Shown: piece after piece, positions 47,177 to 59,800 of the stretch | How the letters are laid out: every line of letters begins with the position of its first letter | Numbering within the stretch: position 1 is the first letter of the stretch | Assembly (NCBI RefSeq): GCF_040364665.1 | Contig: NZ_BAABWX010000001.1 | Span: 1,054,001 to 1,118,000 of the forward strand | Length of the DNA stretch: 64,000 nucleotides | Direction: 5' to 3' | From: Cognatishimia sp. WU-CL00825 | GTDB taxonomy: Bacteria; Pseudomonadota; Alphaproteobacteria; Rhodobacterales; Rhodobacteraceae | Program-made: the position numbers and the translations under genes | Notes under the pieces: generated by a model | The model's database searches: none | Told to the model about the DNA's origin: nothing | The model's input: the letters and a program-made list of their open reading frames with translations, nothing else

Positions 47177-47959
47177 TCACAAATTGGAAAGCGGCAGCGC
47201 ACGCAGCATTGCGCCGCTTTCCTCGTCTGCGGGAAACATAAGTTCAATTTTTAACTCTGAATACAGCTCATCATTGGCACCGCCAAACTGCGAAATCGTC
47301 GAAAACAAACACAACACGCTGTCGCCAACACGAAAACGGGTCGTCAAAACCACCCCTATCTCAGCGCTGGTGTGACGCGGTAAAGATTGCGCATTTTGCC
47401 TGCTTTCCAACTCGGCAATTGCTGTCTCCAACACCTCATCTCGTCCTAGGTGCACCAGCTCCGTGCGCAACCTAGCACGCATAAATTGTTCTAACTCTTC
47501 AATGTTTTCAATGGCATCTCGCAAAACAGTATTGTGCAAAAATGCCGTTAGCAGGCTGTCACCTTGCCCAAGCCCCGCTGGAGCCAATAAAAATTGCGCC
47601 ACCTGGTTCAAAGCAACCAACCGCCAATGGCGATCAAGCGCCATTGCTGGGTATGGCTCATGATTGAGCAACATCCACTCCATGGCCTGATGCAACGGCT
47701 CTTTTTCTTTTGCGCCCAAATTCCGATTGCTTAACGCCGGAGCCATGCCTGCTGCAATTAGCAACTGATTGCGCGCATTAACGGGCATATTCAGCACTTC
47801 AGACAGCCGCAAAACCATGCCCCGCGTTGGCCGGGCCCGCCCCGTTTCCAAAAAACTGATATGGCGCGCAGACACCCCAGCCAGGCCACTTAGATCCAAC
47901 TGGCTAAACCGACGGATGTGCCGCCATTCCCGTAAAACGCGGCCTAGTGTTTCTTGCAT
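47177..47959 (-). CDS. XRE-type regulator with MmyB/MltR-like ligand-binding domain
   Basis: A 260-residue regulator with an N-terminal Cro/C1-type helix-turn-helix (LREWRHIRRFSQLDLSGLAG, VSARHISFLETGRARPT) and a PAS-like C-terminal domain (NHEPYPAMALDRHWRLVALN) as in the MmyB-like group. In relatives this domain binds small hydrophobic ligands; the ligand here is unknown. It is divergent from a membrane protein gene with a 15-base palindrome between them, the usual arrangement of a local regulator and its target. Confidence 0.88.
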   Translation of the reverse strand: MQETLGRVLREWRHIRRFSQLDLSGLAGVSARHISFLETGRARPTRGMVLRLSEVLNMPVNARNQLLIAAGMAPALSNRNLGAKEKEPLHQAMEWMLLNHEPYPAMALDRHWRLVALNQVAQFLLAPAGLGQGDSLLTAFLHNTVLRDAIENIEELEQFMRARLRTELVHLGRDEVLETAIAELESRQNAQSLPRHTSAEIGVVLTTRFRVGDSVLCLFSTISQFGGANDELYSELKIELMFPADEESGAMLRALPLSNL

Positions 47960-48010
47960 TATTTTTGCTCCTTACCAACGCAGGCTATCGCGCAATTTAA
48001 CAAAGATCAC

Positions 48011-48025
48011 TTACCTCATAGGTAA
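48011..48025. promoter_or_regulatory. Perfect palindrome in the XRE/membrane protein gap, candidate operator
   Basis: TTACCT-CAT-AGGTAA is a perfect 15-base palindrome located 52 bases ahead of the regulator start and 58 ahead of the membrane protein start. A single TTACC half-site recurs at 47973-47977 next to the regulator start. Confidence 0.6.
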
Positions 48026-48082
48026 TTGTTTTGCCTCTATCCATTCTGCCAAACAGCTCCTATTCAATTCAAGGAGCCTCTC

Positions 48083-48520
48083 ATGTCACTAAATAACAGC
48101 ATCAAAATGCTAAACGCCGTTTCCATCGGCACAGCCCTATTTGGGATCGCGATGGTTTTGGCTCTGTTCACACCACTTGCGCAAGTTCTCGACGTTTTCC
48201 TCGATCTGGCCCATTTTCCTTTGGACGCCCAACAAAGCGCAAATACAGAAACAGAGCGCCTGCTTGTTGCGATTTGCGGCGGTTTGCTGGTCGGCCTTGC
48301 GGTCCTCGTTTGGATGGTGACAAACCTAGTTTATGCAGAAAATCCGGCTCTGGGTGCACGCATTATTGCGACCGGGCTGCTTGCCTGGTTTTTCCCCGAC
48401 AGTATCGGCTCGGCCGTAGCGGGCGCTTGGTTCAATATTTTTATGAACAGCCTATTCTTACTGCTCTTTCTATGGCCGCTGCGCGGGTCACTACAATCGG
48501 CGCGTAACGCTAACACCTAG
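48083..48520 (+). CDS. Membrane protein of unknown function, likely target of the XRE regulator
   Basis: A 145-residue protein with four predicted membrane segments (near residues 12-32, 55-80, 90-107 and 112-135) and no motif I recognise. AAGGAG precedes ATG 48083; an upstream in-frame start lacks a ribosome site. The divergent regulator and the palindrome between suggest that it is switched by that regulator. Confidence 0.75.
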   Translation: MSLNNSIKMLNAVSIGTALFGIAMVLALFTPLAQVLDVFLDLAHFPLDAQQSANTETERLLVAICGGLLVGLAVLVWMVTNLVYAENPALGARIIATGLLAWFFPDSIGSAVAGAWFNIFMNSLFLLLFLWPLRGSLQSARNANT

Positions 48521-48560
48521 CACAGTACAAGTTTCACACTAGCAAACATACTCTGGGGGA

Positions 48561-48587
48561 AACGGTGAGCTGTTTAAAGTCACCGTT
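48561..48587. terminator. Hairpin between the membrane protein gene and uvrA
   Basis: AACGGTGA at 48561-48568 pairs perfectly with TCACCGTT at 48580-48587 across an 11-base loop. It lies between convergent stops and could serve either gene, though no T-run is present. A GC-rich self-complementary stretch follows at 48588-48614. Confidence 0.45.
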
Positions 48588-48614
48588 GGGGGCTACGCCC
48601 GCGTACGCCCCGGC

Positions 48615-51479
48615 CTATTCAGCTGCAACGCGCTTTGGTTTTGGTTTTAACATATCTTTCAGATAATGCCCTGTGTGGCTACCCGCAACCAAAGCGACCT
48701 TTTCTGGCGTACCCTGCGCCACAATCTGTCCGCCGCCGTCGCCGCCTTCAGGACCAATATCAATAATGTGATCCGCGGTTTTCACCACGTCCAGATTGTG
48801 TTCAATCACCACAACCGTATTGCCCTGATCCACCAATTCATGCAGCACGTCCAACAGCTTACGCACATCTTCAAAATGCAAACCGGTGGTCGGCTCATCC
48901 AGAATATACAACGTGCGGCCAGTTGATCGTTTGGCCAGTTCTTTGGACAATTTCACCCGCTGCGCCTCGCCACCAGACAGGGTTGTCGCCTGTTGACCGA
49001 CCTTAATATAGCCCAAACCGACCCGCGCCAAGGCGTCCATTTTGTCGCGAATGCTTGGCACCGCCTTAAAGAACTCTTGCGCGTCTTCCACGGTCATATC
49101 CAACACATCGGCAATGGATTTACCCTTGAACTTAATCTCTAGCGTTTCACGGTTATACCGCGCCCCGCCACAGGTTTCGCAGGTCACGTAAACGTCGGGC
49201 AGAAAATGCATCTCGATCTTGATCAGCCCGTCCCCCTGACAGGCCTCGCAGCGCCCGCCTTTGACGTTAAAACTAAATCGACCCGGCTTATAGCCGCGGG
49301 TTTTGGCCTCTGGCAGCCCGGCAAACCAATCGCGAATAGGGGTAAAGGCTCCGGTATATGTGGCCGGATTTGACCGCGGCGTTCGCCCGATGGCCCGCTG
49401 ATCAATATCGATCACCTTATCAAGATGTTCTAACCCCTTGATGGTCTCGCAGGGCGCAGGTGTCTGCCGCGCCCCGTTCAAACGCATCGAGGCGGTTTTA
49501 AACAGGGTTTCGATTGTCAGCGTGGATTTTCCACCACCAGAAACGCCGGTTACGCAAACAAATTTGCCCAACGGGAATTTTGCCGTCACATTGCGCAGGT
49601 TATTGCCCGTCGCCTTTACCACGCTCAGCGATTTTCCATTGCCCTTGCGGCGCGTTCCAGGCACAGCGATCTCGCGCACACCAGATAGATACTGACCCGT
49701 CACCGACCCAGCGTCTGCAATGATCTCTGCAGGTGTGCCCTCGGCCACCACACGACCACCGTGCACTCCGGCACCCGGGCCAATATCAAAGACATAATCC
49801 GCCTCGCGGATCGCCTCTTCGTCGTGCTCTACCACAATCACGGTATTGCCTTGGTCTCGCAGGTTTTTCAGCGTGCCCAGCAGCCGGTCGTTGTCGCGTT
49901 GATGCAAACCGATCGACGGTTCATCCAGAACATAAAGCACCCCAGTCAGCCCGGACCCAATTTGCGACGCCAGACGAATGCGCTGGCTTTCGCCGCCAGA
50001 AAGAGTGCCTGAGGCCCGCGATAAAGAAAGGTATTCCAGACCAACATTGTTCAAAAAGCCAAGCCGTTCGCGGATCTCTTTGACAATCGCGCGGGCAATT
50101 TCCTGCCGTTGCTTGGTCAGATGTACAGGCACGTCCTCGATCCAGGCCAAAGCCTCGCGTATAGACAGTTGCACAACATGTCCAACATGGCTGCCAGCGA
50201 TTTTGACCGCCAATGCTTCTTCTCGCAACCGAAAGCCCTTGCAGGATCCACAGGGACGGTTGTTTTGATAACGTTCAAACTCTTCGCGGATCCAGTTTGA
50301 ATCGGTTTCACGATAGCGGCGTTCCATGTTGGGAATGACACCTTCAAACACCCGCGTGACTTGGTAAACCCGTCCGCCTTCGTCATAGCGAAATGGGATT
50401 TCCTCTTCGCCTGACCCATATAAAAACACTTGTTGAACGTGTTTTGGCAGGTCCTTCCAAGAGGTGTTTTTGTCAAATTCGTAATGTTCTGCTATGGCTT
50501 CGATCGTTTGCAGAAAATACGGTGACTTGCCTTTCCGCCAAGGCGCGAGCGCGCCGTCATAGACCTTTAATGTGGCGTCTGGCACAACAAGCCGTTCATC
50601 AAAGAACAACTCTTTGCCCAAACCGTCGCATTCAGGACAGGCACCAAAAGGTGCGTTGAACGAAAACAAGCGCGGTTCAATTTCGGGGATGGTAAAGCCG
50701 CTGACCGGGCATGCGAACTTTTCCGAGAATGTCATGCGTTCCGGGTCACCCTCTTTGGGGGCGGTTTCCAAAACGGCGATGCCGTCCGCCAAATCAAGTG
50801 CTGTGCGCAAGCTGTCAGCCAGCCGCGTTTCCAGCCCTTCGCGTACCACCAAACGATCCACGACAACATCAATGTCGTGGCGGAACTTTTTGTCCAATGT
50901 TGGCGGCTCGTCCAACTCATAGAACGCGCCATCCACTTTCACCCGTTGAAAGCCAGATTTCCGCAACTCTAGAAACTCTTTGCGGTATTCGCCCTTACGA
51001 TCCCGCACGATAGGTGCCAACAAATAGCCGCGTGTACCCTCTTCGAGCTGCATGACACGGTCCACCATGTCCTGAACTTGCTGCGCTTCGATTGGCAGAC
51101 CTGTCGCCGGAGAATACGGCGTTCCAACGCGCGCAAACAGCAAACGCATGTAGTCGTAGATCTCGGTCACGGTTCCAACTGTTGACCGCGGGTTTTTGGA
51201 TGTGGTTTTTTGTTCAATAGAGATCGCAGGGCTTAAGCCACTGATGTGGTCCACATCTGGCTTTTCCATCATGTCCAAAAACTGCCGCGCATAGGCCGAC
51301 AGACTTTCCACATAGCGGCGTTGCCCTTCGGCATAGACGGTGTCAAACGCCAAAGAGGATTTACCAGAGCCAGACAGGCCAGTGATCACCACCAGTTGAT
51401 CACGCGGAATATCAACATCAATCGATTTCAGATTGTGTTCACGCGCGCCGCGTACTTCGATGTTTTTCAGCTCAGCCAT
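48615..51479 (-). CDS. uvrA: Excinuclease ABC subunit A
   Basis: UvrA is the damage-sensing ATPase of nucleotide excision repair. The 954-residue length is normal. It carries two ABC ATPase modules ([16 protein letters not shown] near residue 31, [18 protein letters not shown] near 640, two LSGGE signatures) and zinc-binding cysteines including [19 protein letters not shown] and [13 protein letters not shown]. An SOS box lies 66 bases upstream, consistent with LexA control. The preceding gap also holds a long inverted repeat. Confidence 0.98.
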   Translation of the reverse strand: MAELKNIEVRGAREHNLKSIDVDIPRDQLVVITGLSGSGKSSLAFDTVYAEGQRRYVESLSAYARQFLDMMEKPDVDHISGLSPAISIEQKTTSKNPRSTVGTVTEIYDYMRLLFARVGTPYSPATGLPIEAQQVQDMVDRVMQLEEGTRGYLLAPIVRDRKGEYRKEFLELRKSGFQRVKVDGAFYELDEPPTLDKKFRHDIDVVVDRLVVREGLETRLADSLRTALDLADGIAVLETAPKEGDPERMTFSEKFACPVSGFTIPEIEPRLFSFNAPFGACPECDGLGKELFFDERLVVPDATLKVYDGALAPWRKGKSPYFLQTIEAIAEHYEFDKNTSWKDLPKHVQQVFLYGSGEEEIPFRYDEGGRVYQVTRVFEGVIPNMERRYRETDSNWIREEFERYQNNRPCGSCKGFRLREEALAVKIAGSHVGHVVQLSIREALAWIEDVPVHLTKQRQEIARAIVKEIRERLGFLNNVGLEYLSLSRASGTLSGGESQRIRLASQIGSGLTGVLYVLDEPSIGLHQRDNDRLLGTLKNLRDQGNTVIVVEHDEEAIREADYVFDIGPGAGVHGGRVVAEGTPAEIIADAGSVTGQYLSGVREIAVPGTRRKGNGKSLSVVKATGNNLRNVTAKFPLGKFVCVTGVSGGGKSTLTIETLFKTASMRLNGARQTPAPCETIKGLEHLDKVIDIDQRAIGRTPRSNPATYTGAFTPIRDWFAGLPEAKTRGYKPGRFSFNVKGGRCEACQGDGLIKIEMHFLPDVYVTCETCGGARYNRETLEIKFKGKSIADVLDMTVEDAQEFFKAVPSIRDKMDALARVGLGYIKVGQQATTLSGGEAQRVKLSKELAKRSTGRTLYILDEPTTGLHFEDVRKLLDVLHELVDQGNTVVVIEHNLDVVKTADHIIDIGPEGGDGGGQIVAQGTPEKVALVAGSHTGHYLKDMLKPKPKRVAAE

Positions 51480-51544
51480 TCAAGCCCCCAGATCCAACGC
51501 ATTACAGATAGTTCAGCGGCTCGAAGACTCCAAGTGCAAAATGC

Positions 51545-51559
51545 GAACAAAATGTGAAC
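51545..51559 (-). promoter_or_regulatory. LexA (SOS) box of uvrA
   Basis: GAAC-N7-GAAC on the plus strand, that is GTTC-N7-GTTC in the direction of uvrA, is an exact match to the alphaproteobacterial LexA operator. It ends 66 bases ahead of the uvrA ATG, and the same spacing motif stands before lexA in this window. Confidence 0.85.
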
Positions 51560-51574
51560 TTACATCTAATATCA

Positions 51575-51627
51575 ACGCGACCAACGCACTTCTGCTGACA
51601 AAAAACGTCAACAGGTTTTGGTCGCGT
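51575..51627. repeat. Long nested inverted repeat between uvrA and the methyltransferase gene
   Basis: ACGCGACCAA (51575-51584) is perfectly complementary to TTGGTCGCGT (51618-51627). Inside it, CTG-C-TGAC (51592-51599) faces GTCA-A-CAG (51607-51614) around an A-rich loop. Together they could form a two-tier hairpin of 53 bases. It has no T-run in the direction of either gene, so it may be a protein site or a leader of uvrA transcripts. Confidence 0.55.
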
Positions 51628-51651
51628 ATTACGCTGGCAGGAAATCAGACT

Positions 51652-52212
51652 CTATGGCTTGCGCGCCAAGGCCCATGACACAATCGGGAACGCACGATCA
51701 TTCTCTAGATTATCTTTGTCTTTGTCATAGACCGGTGGCCAATCTTTCTCGAGGTTGCGGGCCGCTGCTTCGCGATTGCCCCATTGAGCAGCTTGCACGT
51801 CTTCTTCGGGGAAACCCGCTTCGACAAGTAGGTTGTGCAAGCCACGCGCTGACCAGCGTGAACAATCGTTAGGCGCGGCGTGAAACGGGATATGAAACGG
51901 CACCGCCAACCAAAAATACCCACCGGGACGCAACATTTCTAAAACGTTTTTGATTGCCGTATATGGCCGATCCAAATGCTCCCAGACTTGATTGGCCAGG
52001 ATCACGTCGTATTTCAGAACTTCCCCGTCGGCATAGCGAATTGGTCCCTCGCAAATATCGTGGTCAGGAAACATGTATTGTACATAAGACTTGGCACCAA
52101 GGTTTTTGCCCCAGCGACCAGAAATCTCTGCAACATCAAGCTCTTCTATCCCAATGTCACGCAAGATCCGGCGACTGCGACGGTTCATAATGACCCGGTT
52201 TAAGCTTGTCAT
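51652..52212 (-). CDS. SAM-dependent methyltransferase (class I, type 11)
   Basis: A 186-residue protein. The stretch VILANQVWEHLDRPYTAIKNV with LRPGGYFWLAVPF is the post-motif pattern of class I methyltransferases. The usual glycine-rich motif I is weak (DVAEISGRWGKNLGA), and the protein is short, so it may be a compact sugar or small-molecule methyltransferase. The substrate is unknown. ATG 52210-52212 follows GAGGTC, 18 bases downstream of the lpdA stop, so co-transcription is likely. Confidence 0.8.
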   Translation of the reverse strand: MTSLNRVIMNRRSRRILRDIGIEELDVAEISGRWGKNLGAKSYVQYMFPDHDICEGPIRYADGEVLKYDVILANQVWEHLDRPYTAIKNVLEMLRPGGYFWLAVPFHIPFHAAPNDCSRWSARGLHNLLVEAGFPEEDVQAAQWGNREAAARNLEKDWPPVYDKDKDNLENDRAFPIVSWALARKP

Positions 52213-52229
52213 ATCGACCTCAATACTAG

Positions 52230-53624
<1,395 letters not shown>

Positions 53625-53713
53625 AGATCCCTCCGTCTGGATTGCTTCCTAAGACCTTACGGTCCGTTTCACGAAGTGCAATCAGCTTTTCGATCTCAAG
53701 GTGGCTGAACAGC

Positions 53714-53738
53714 AAAAAACCCGCGCCGAGGCACGGGT
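53714..53738 (-). terminator. Rho-independent terminator of the DUF924 gene
   Basis: On the reverse strand ACCCG and GCC pair with GGC and CGGGT (53719-53738) with one mismatch, followed by six T (53719-53714). It lies 26 bases after the stop of the DUF924 gene and before lpdA. Confidence 0.78.
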
Positions 53739-53763
53739 ACTTTGCAGAATTTGCTTGGAGGGA

Positions 53764-54345
53764 CTAAGCCGCTTCGCCTTGCAACACGCGCACTGTACTT
53801 CCGTACCCACCTTCGGCGACATAAGCGCTTTCAGGAGTGGTCGATTTGCGTTCCAAAACGGCATTGCGATATGGAAACCTGCCAAATTGACGGATCACTT
53901 CGCGATGCGCACGTGCATGCAACAATTGAGCATCTGCGCCATGCGGCAAACGCTCTTTGATCAAACGCACACAGCGGTCTTGATCACAGAGGTTTTCTGA
54001 GTGCATTAGCGGCATATAAAAGAACATGCGCGCGGGTTCATCGATCCGCATATCCCAGCCATTATGGATGGCAGTTTTTGCGGCACAAAGCGCCATGCGA
54101 TCCGCTGCGAAGGCCTTGCCACTGTCGCGAAACATATTGCGCGAGAACTGGTCTAGCAAAACAATATAGGCCAATGCGCCACTGGCATAAGTCAGCCATT
54201 GCCCAAGACCACCACCAACAGCCTTGTGCCAAGTTGTTTCAAATTTATCACGAATTTTCTGATCTAGTTCGTCACTTCCAACATACCACTGACGAGGTTC
54301 AACCTCATCCAGCCAAAAACTTAGAATTTCCTCAGGCCCTGACAT
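53764..54345 (-). CDS. DUF924 family protein
   Basis: A 193-residue, mostly helical protein starting EEILSFWLDEVEPRQWYVG, with the family stretches LDQFSRNMFRDSGKAFAAD and FFYMPLMHSENLCDQDRCV. DUF924 proteins are widespread, resemble tetratricopeptide-like helical bundles and have no established role. The gene is a single unit with its own terminator. Confidence 0.88.
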   Translation of the reverse strand: MSGPEEILSFWLDEVEPRQWYVGSDELDQKIRDKFETTWHKAVGGGLGQWLTYASGALAYIVLLDQFSRNMFRDSGKAFAADRMALCAAKTAIHNGWDMRIDEPARMFFYMPLMHSENLCDQDRCVRLIKERLPHGADAQLLHARAHREVIRQFGRFPYRNAVLERKSTTPESAYVAEGGYGSTVRVLQGEAA

Positions 54346-54442
54346 CGGATTGTCTCCCCTTTAAAGATGCCCCCACCATTACAAAAATGTTACGCATGGT
54401 AAGCCCCTGAGGGAAAGTAAAAAATTGCGACAAATCCGACAT

Positions 54443-55708
54443 TTATCTCTCGTTAGCGGTATCTTCGTCCTCATTGCCTGACATTTGAGAATATTCTTGC
54501 GCGAACTCAACCGCAACGGGAGAGGAGGTTGGCGAAATTGGCGCATATCCACCTGATTCTTCTACCGAGATGGCTTCGCGTTTTGTCATACGATGCGCCG
54601 TATAAAGGCACATGATTACCATCAGAAAGACCATGACATAGAAATAGGCCGATGCACCAAAGGTGGTCATAAGCCAACCGGTCACCACCGGCCCTGAAAT
54701 GGCCCCCAAGCCATTTACAAAAACCAAAGCGCCGGATGTCGCAGCCATATCCTCTTGTCCAACATGATCATTGGTATGTGCAAGCAGCAACGAATACAGC
54801 GGGTTGCTTGTGCCGCCAATGATTGCCGCTGCAACCAATAGCGCCACAAAACTGTCTGACATAACAGCACCTACAGTTGCGCCTACAACGGCAAGAGCTG
54901 ATACCACCAAAATCAACTGACGGCGGTCCATACGATCAGACAGCCAGCCAATTGGGATCTGACACACCAACGCACCCACATAAAAGGCTGACACAAACAG
55001 GGAAATCTGCGTGATGCTTAAGCCGGCTTCAGTGCCGAAAACCGCTGACATGCCGAACTGTGCCGAAAACATACCGCCCAACAAAAAGATTCCGACAAAG
55101 CCCAGATTGGATACGCCCCAAAGATCCCGCATTTTCATCGGTTTTGCTGATCCAAATGCCGGCGTTGGTGAGACCGAAAGCAGGATTGGCGCAAATGAGA
55201 TGGAAACCAGTATGGAGGGAATGACAAACAACACATAACCAGAGGGATCCCCGACAACCAAAAGCGCTTGGGCTGCGATAATCCCAACAATCTGAACAAA
55301 CATGTACAGCGACAGCGCTTTGCCGCGGTTTTCGTTTGTAACGGAATTGTTCAGCCAGCTTTCGGCGGTGACATATACGCCCGAAAAACAAAAGCCGATC
55401 AGAATACGCGCGAGAACCCATACCCACGGGTTCGCCACGGTTGGGTAAAGCACAAGAACCGCAGAGATAAAGGACCCAAGTGCCGCAAACACACGCACAT
55501 GCCCAACCCGCCGGATCATTTCAGGGGCCATTTTAGAACCACCCAAAAAGCCTACAAAATATGCAGACATGACAAAGGACATCTCATAAGTCGAAAAGCC
55601 TTCGATCTGTCCACGAATACCCAACAAGGTACCCTGCACACCGTTGCCGACCATTAAGAGCATGATACCTAGCAATAAGGCCCAAGAGCCGGAAATTAGC
55701 TGACCCAT
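54443..55708 (-). CDS. Major facilitator superfamily transporter
   Basis: A 421-residue protein with 12 predicted membrane segments. The loop between segments 2 and 3 reads FLGGSKMAPEMIRRVGHVRV and the matching loop in the second half reads GWLSDRMDRRQLILV, both typical MFS loops. It resembles the YcaD/YfkF type. The C-terminal tail of about 55 residues is acidic and cytoplasmic. The substrate is unknown. I chose ATG 55706-55708 because AAAGGA precedes it; the frame is open 12 codons further. queA lies 98 bases upstream in the same direction. Confidence 0.88.
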   Translation of the reverse strand: MGQLISGSWALLLGIMLLMVGNGVQGTLLGIRGQIEGFSTYEMSFVMSAYFVGFLGGSKMAPEMIRRVGHVRVFAALGSFISAVLVLYPTVANPWVWVLARILIGFCFSGVYVTAESWLNNSVTNENRGKALSLYMFVQIVGIIAAQALLVVGDPSGYVLFVIPSILVSISFAPILLSVSPTPAFGSAKPMKMRDLWGVSNLGFVGIFLLGGMFSAQFGMSAVFGTEAGLSITQISLFVSAFYVGALVCQIPIGWLSDRMDRRQLILVVSALAVVGATVGAVMSDSFVALLVAAAIIGGTSNPLYSLLLAHTNDHVGQEDMAATSGALVFVNGLGAISGPVVTGWLMTTFGASAYFYVMVFLMVIMCLYTAHRMTKREAISVEESGGYAPISPTSSPVAVEFAQEYSQMSGNEDEDTANER

Positions 55709-55806
55709 CGTAGAATCCTTTATCAAGTAGATTGAGCAAAGCACGCCAATAAAAACGCGCCTTGCTCAAACGCGACAAACTTTTGAAAAACCGTGTCTTT
55801 TTTGGA

Positions 55807-56853
55807 CTATGGAATTAACAGCGAGGAATCACCGTATGAGAAGAACCGATAGTCCGACGCAATTGCATGATCATAGATGGCGCGCATCCGATCATAGCCC
55901 ATCAAAGCCGACACCAGCATCATAAGGGTCGATTTGGGTAGGTGAAAATTTGTCATCAAGGCATCAGCGACATGGAATTTGAAACCGGGATAGATAAAAA
56001 TATCGGTTTCGCCTTCCCATGCCCCTATCTGACCAGAGGCCGCAGCGCTTTCGATCAAACGCAAAGCTGTTGTGCCAACAGGAATAACCCGCCCGCCATT
56101 TGATTTTGTTTCTGCAATTTCTTGTGCAGCTTGGGTGCTAACCCTGCCCCATTCAGCATGCATTTTATGCGTGGTCACATCGTCAACTTTAACCGGTAAA
56201 AACGTACCTGCCCCCACATGCAATGTAACATGAGTAAATGACACCCCACGATCTGCCAGGGCTTGCAGCAATGCTTCGTCAAAATGCAGAGACGCCGTTG
56301 GCGCAGCCACAGCGCCTGAATGACGTGCAAATACTGTTTGATAATCGGTTTTATCCTGTTCGTCGGCCGCGCGCTTTGCGGCAATGTAGGGCGGCAATGG
56401 CATCGCGCCAGCCTGGGCCAGCGCCTCTTCGAATGCGCTACCTGATGCATCAAACTCCACTAGGCCTTGGCCATCTACTTTTTGCTTCAATGTCGCCGAA
56501 AGCCCCGCAGGGAATACAATCACGTCACCTTCGGCCACTTTCTTAAGCGGTTTGATCAGCGCAGACCATTGTCCATCCGATTTGGGTTCAAGCAGCGTGA
56601 CCTCTATTTTGGCCCTGGTCTCACCTTGTGCGCTATGACGGGTACGATAACCTGTCAAACGTGCGGGAATGACTTTGGTGTCATTCAGAACCAAACGATC
56701 GCCCGGACGAAAATAGGACGGCAAGTCAAACACATGTGCGTCCGTCACCTTGTCTTGCTGGGCAACCAACAGCCGCGCTGACGATCTGGGCGATGCTGGA
56801 CGCGTCGCGATCAATCTCTCTGGCAGTTCAAAATCAAAATCTGACAACTGCAT
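55807..56853 (-). CDS. queA: S-adenosylmethionine:tRNA ribosyltransferase-isomerase
   Basis: QueA builds the epoxycyclopentanediol ring of queuosine on tRNA from S-adenosylmethionine. The 348-residue protein starts [18 protein letters not shown] and shows [27 protein letters not shown] and a C-terminal [17 protein letters not shown], all diagnostic. The upstream large DUF3971-like gene ends 25 bases ahead, so the two may be co-transcribed. Queuosine salvage genes are not in the window. Confidence 0.97.
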   Translation of the reverse strand: MQLSDFDFELPERLIATRPASPRSSARLLVAQQDKVTDAHVFDLPSYFRPGDRLVLNDTKVIPARLTGYRTRHSAQGETRAKIEVTLLEPKSDGQWSALIKPLKKVAEGDVIVFPAGLSATLKQKVDGQGLVEFDASGSAFEEALAQAGAMPLPPYIAAKRAADEQDKTDYQTVFARHSGAVAAPTASLHFDEALLQALADRGVSFTHVTLHVGAGTFLPVKVDDVTTHKMHAEWGRVSTQAAQEIAETKSNGGRVIPVGTTALRLIESAAASGQIGAWEGETDIFIYPGFKFHVADALMTNFHLPKSTLMMLVSALMGYDRMRAIYDHAIASDYRFFSYGDSSLLIP

Positions 56854-56878
56854 GGCGGCACCTTCCTGAACTCAATTC

Positions 56879-59800
56879 TCACTTTGGGACCGAGTCGTTT
56901 GGCGTCTGACGCGGGCGGCGGAAAATGTCGCGTAATATGCCCGGCGTCAAGACAGACAATGGGTTTACACTGACTTTAGGGGCATCACTTGTTCCCCCTA
57001 ACCGATAATTGAATCCAAACAAGCCTTCGCCTTTGCGCGCAACCGGTCGTCCGACCACATTCAACAAGTAAACCGGCGAAATAACCCCCTGCATATCCAA
57101 TGCTTTGTTCGCAAACGAATAGACGCCGTCCATCGACAGACCCATCGATGTTCCAACAGCGCTGCCTTCGGTCAGCGTGATGCCGCTTGGCGACAGTCGA
57201 AACAAGGCTTCAACATCGTTAAAAGCGATGCCCTCTCCGCCCAGTTGTTCTAAAAGCCCAACGACACTGACTGCGTTCAGTAATTCGGCCATCGCAGGCG
57301 CATCTTTGACCCGCACGTCTTTCACCAACAAGCGTCCGTCATATTGGCCATCCGCGGAAACCGGGCGCAAAGTTAGGTCCAATGCGCCACCATAGACCTG
57401 TCGCAACACGCCTGCAGCGCGAAACACGCCTCCTGCATCGCCAGATTGAATACGCACCGCATTACGGCCAGCCTGAGGCACAACAACACCAGTTACCACA
57501 GCATCACCGTTGACCCGCGCTGAAAACTTGCCGTTAAAACCGCCGGTGGTCGAAAAAGCCCCGTCAAAATTCGTAAGATCTATACCATCTGAAATCGTCA
57601 GCCGATTTAGCTTGGCCAGAATAGGTGTGTCGCCTGGACCAGAGAGTGACCCACCAGATGCACGACCTGTTGGCATATCAGCCAGTTTCAGATGCCCCCC
57701 CTGCAAACGCACCTCTGCATTGCGCCCTGCGCCGCGGCCCACCAAATCCACCGAACCCTCAAACCACGAGCCAAGCTTTACTTTATCAAACCGCGCCAGT
57801 TTTAAGCCACCTTTTTCACCAACCGAGACCGCACCTTTCGCCGTTAAGCCCGGAGCAGAAAGTACGATGCTATCCAGCGACACTGGTTTGCCCATTGTCC
57901 CTTCGATTTGTAACTGGCCCGATTGGTCAGCGGCTTTTTTCCAGCCAAGCGGTGGAACAGCCAAAGCTAGCCCAACGGTATCAGACGTAACCGCGAAACG
58001 CGGGGGCATCCCTCTGATTAAGTCAATTTCAAACACGCCAACAGAACGCCCCGTGACCAAGTCCGAAGGCAAACCAACTTTAAACTCTTGGATGAAGCGC
58101 TCGCCAATTTCGATTTCGCCACGCACACTGCTTTTGACATCCTGAGTTTGGCCAAGCGCGCTGCTCCATGTGGCCTCAAATGGGACCGCTCCCACCTTTC
58201 CTTTGCCCCCGACGGAAATATCCGTGTTGGAGGCTTGGACAACCAAGGATTCTGAGGCAATTTCTTTGCCAGGGACAAAATGATCTGTCACCACTTCAGA
58301 CAGCAAAGCCTGCGCTTGAAAATCGACATCATTGGGCTTTAGGTTCTTCACCAGAGCCAATTTGATGCCGGCTGACACCTGCGCTACGCCATCTGCGAAA
58401 TCAACCGGCAAGTCAGCTTTGGTCAAATAATTGAACGGCGGGTAATCCAACAGGCTGAGCGCTGCGGTGATCGTACTTTGGGATTCCAAATAAACCTCTG
58501 CCGGGGGCTTTTTAATGCGGGTATCTGGAATAACGAATGCTGTCCCTGCGATATCAAGGGGCCCACCAAGCTCTGGGCGCACAAATCCTTCGACCGCCTG
58601 AACGACAAGCCTATCCTTTACCCATACAAACTGCCCTTTTCCACCTTCAACATTCGGCAAAGTTTTCACATATCGGACATTTGCCTCCGAAAACTCAAAA
58701 TCAAGATAGACATCGGGCTTGGCACCAGGGCGTGAGCGAAGCGCAAGATTTATGTCGCTTAATTTGCCCGCATGGATGTTTTCATCCACCCATTTACGCG
58801 TCTTTGGCTTGGCACGTTCAGGCCACCATTCAACGACACGACGCGCATCCAAGCCATTCATATGGCCATTCAAAGCAACATCCCAATCGTCTTCGGTGGC
58901 CGACAAAACCCCATCTATAACAAGCGCTTGCCCTTGATCCTGAATAAAGAGCTCTCCGATATCCAATTTGAAAGGATCCAAATTCAGTCGAAAATCACCT
59001 TGAATTTTATCCAGCTCGATTGGCGCATCAAATAACTCAGCAGGGTTGCCCTTCACTTCTGTGAACTGAAATTGTGCAAGCATTGCGTCCGGTAAACCGT
59101 TGTCAGAATTCAGTAAATGCGCTTTTCCCTCGGCACGAGCTGTGCCCCATGCGCTGACCAAAGACAATTCGTCGAACCGCAGGGTGTTGGTTTCGGGAAT
59201 ATACGTAAAATAGCTACGAGCAGATTCAAATGGAATTGGGCGCACTGTATCCCGCGGCTGCAAAACACCCTCTGCAATCTGTAGCGTCGCATTCAACGGG
59301 CCAAGGGTTCCGGTTTCACTAATGGCGACACGCATCGCACCCGAGATCGGTGCACGCAGAATATCAAGCCACGCCAAACCGGGAGATTGTGACGCGATAT
59401 CTTCGGCGGCCACGTCTTCCACATTGACGCCAAATTGCGCCGCCAACGAGCCGATTTGACTTTGGTAATTAAACTCCAGTGACGACACATAATCGCGCCC
59501 CCCAAGCAACGAAAAACTTGAAGATAGACGCAGTTGATCCCCGGCACGTTCAAGCGCCATATGTCCACCATCGATGGTCCAGGCGCGATCGGCGCGCAAA
59601 TCATCAAACTGAATGGTAATGCCGTCAACTTGAACCGATGTCAGTCGCTCAAATTGTGGCAGGCTCAGCCAATCATCGATCTGCTTCACCACTTGATCAA
59701 TACTTGTGCCCTCGTCCGAAGCGCTTTCAGACACACCCTGCCCCTGAACTGCGATATTCACTGTGCCATCCAAAGCTCGCCGCGCTTTTAAAAATACACC

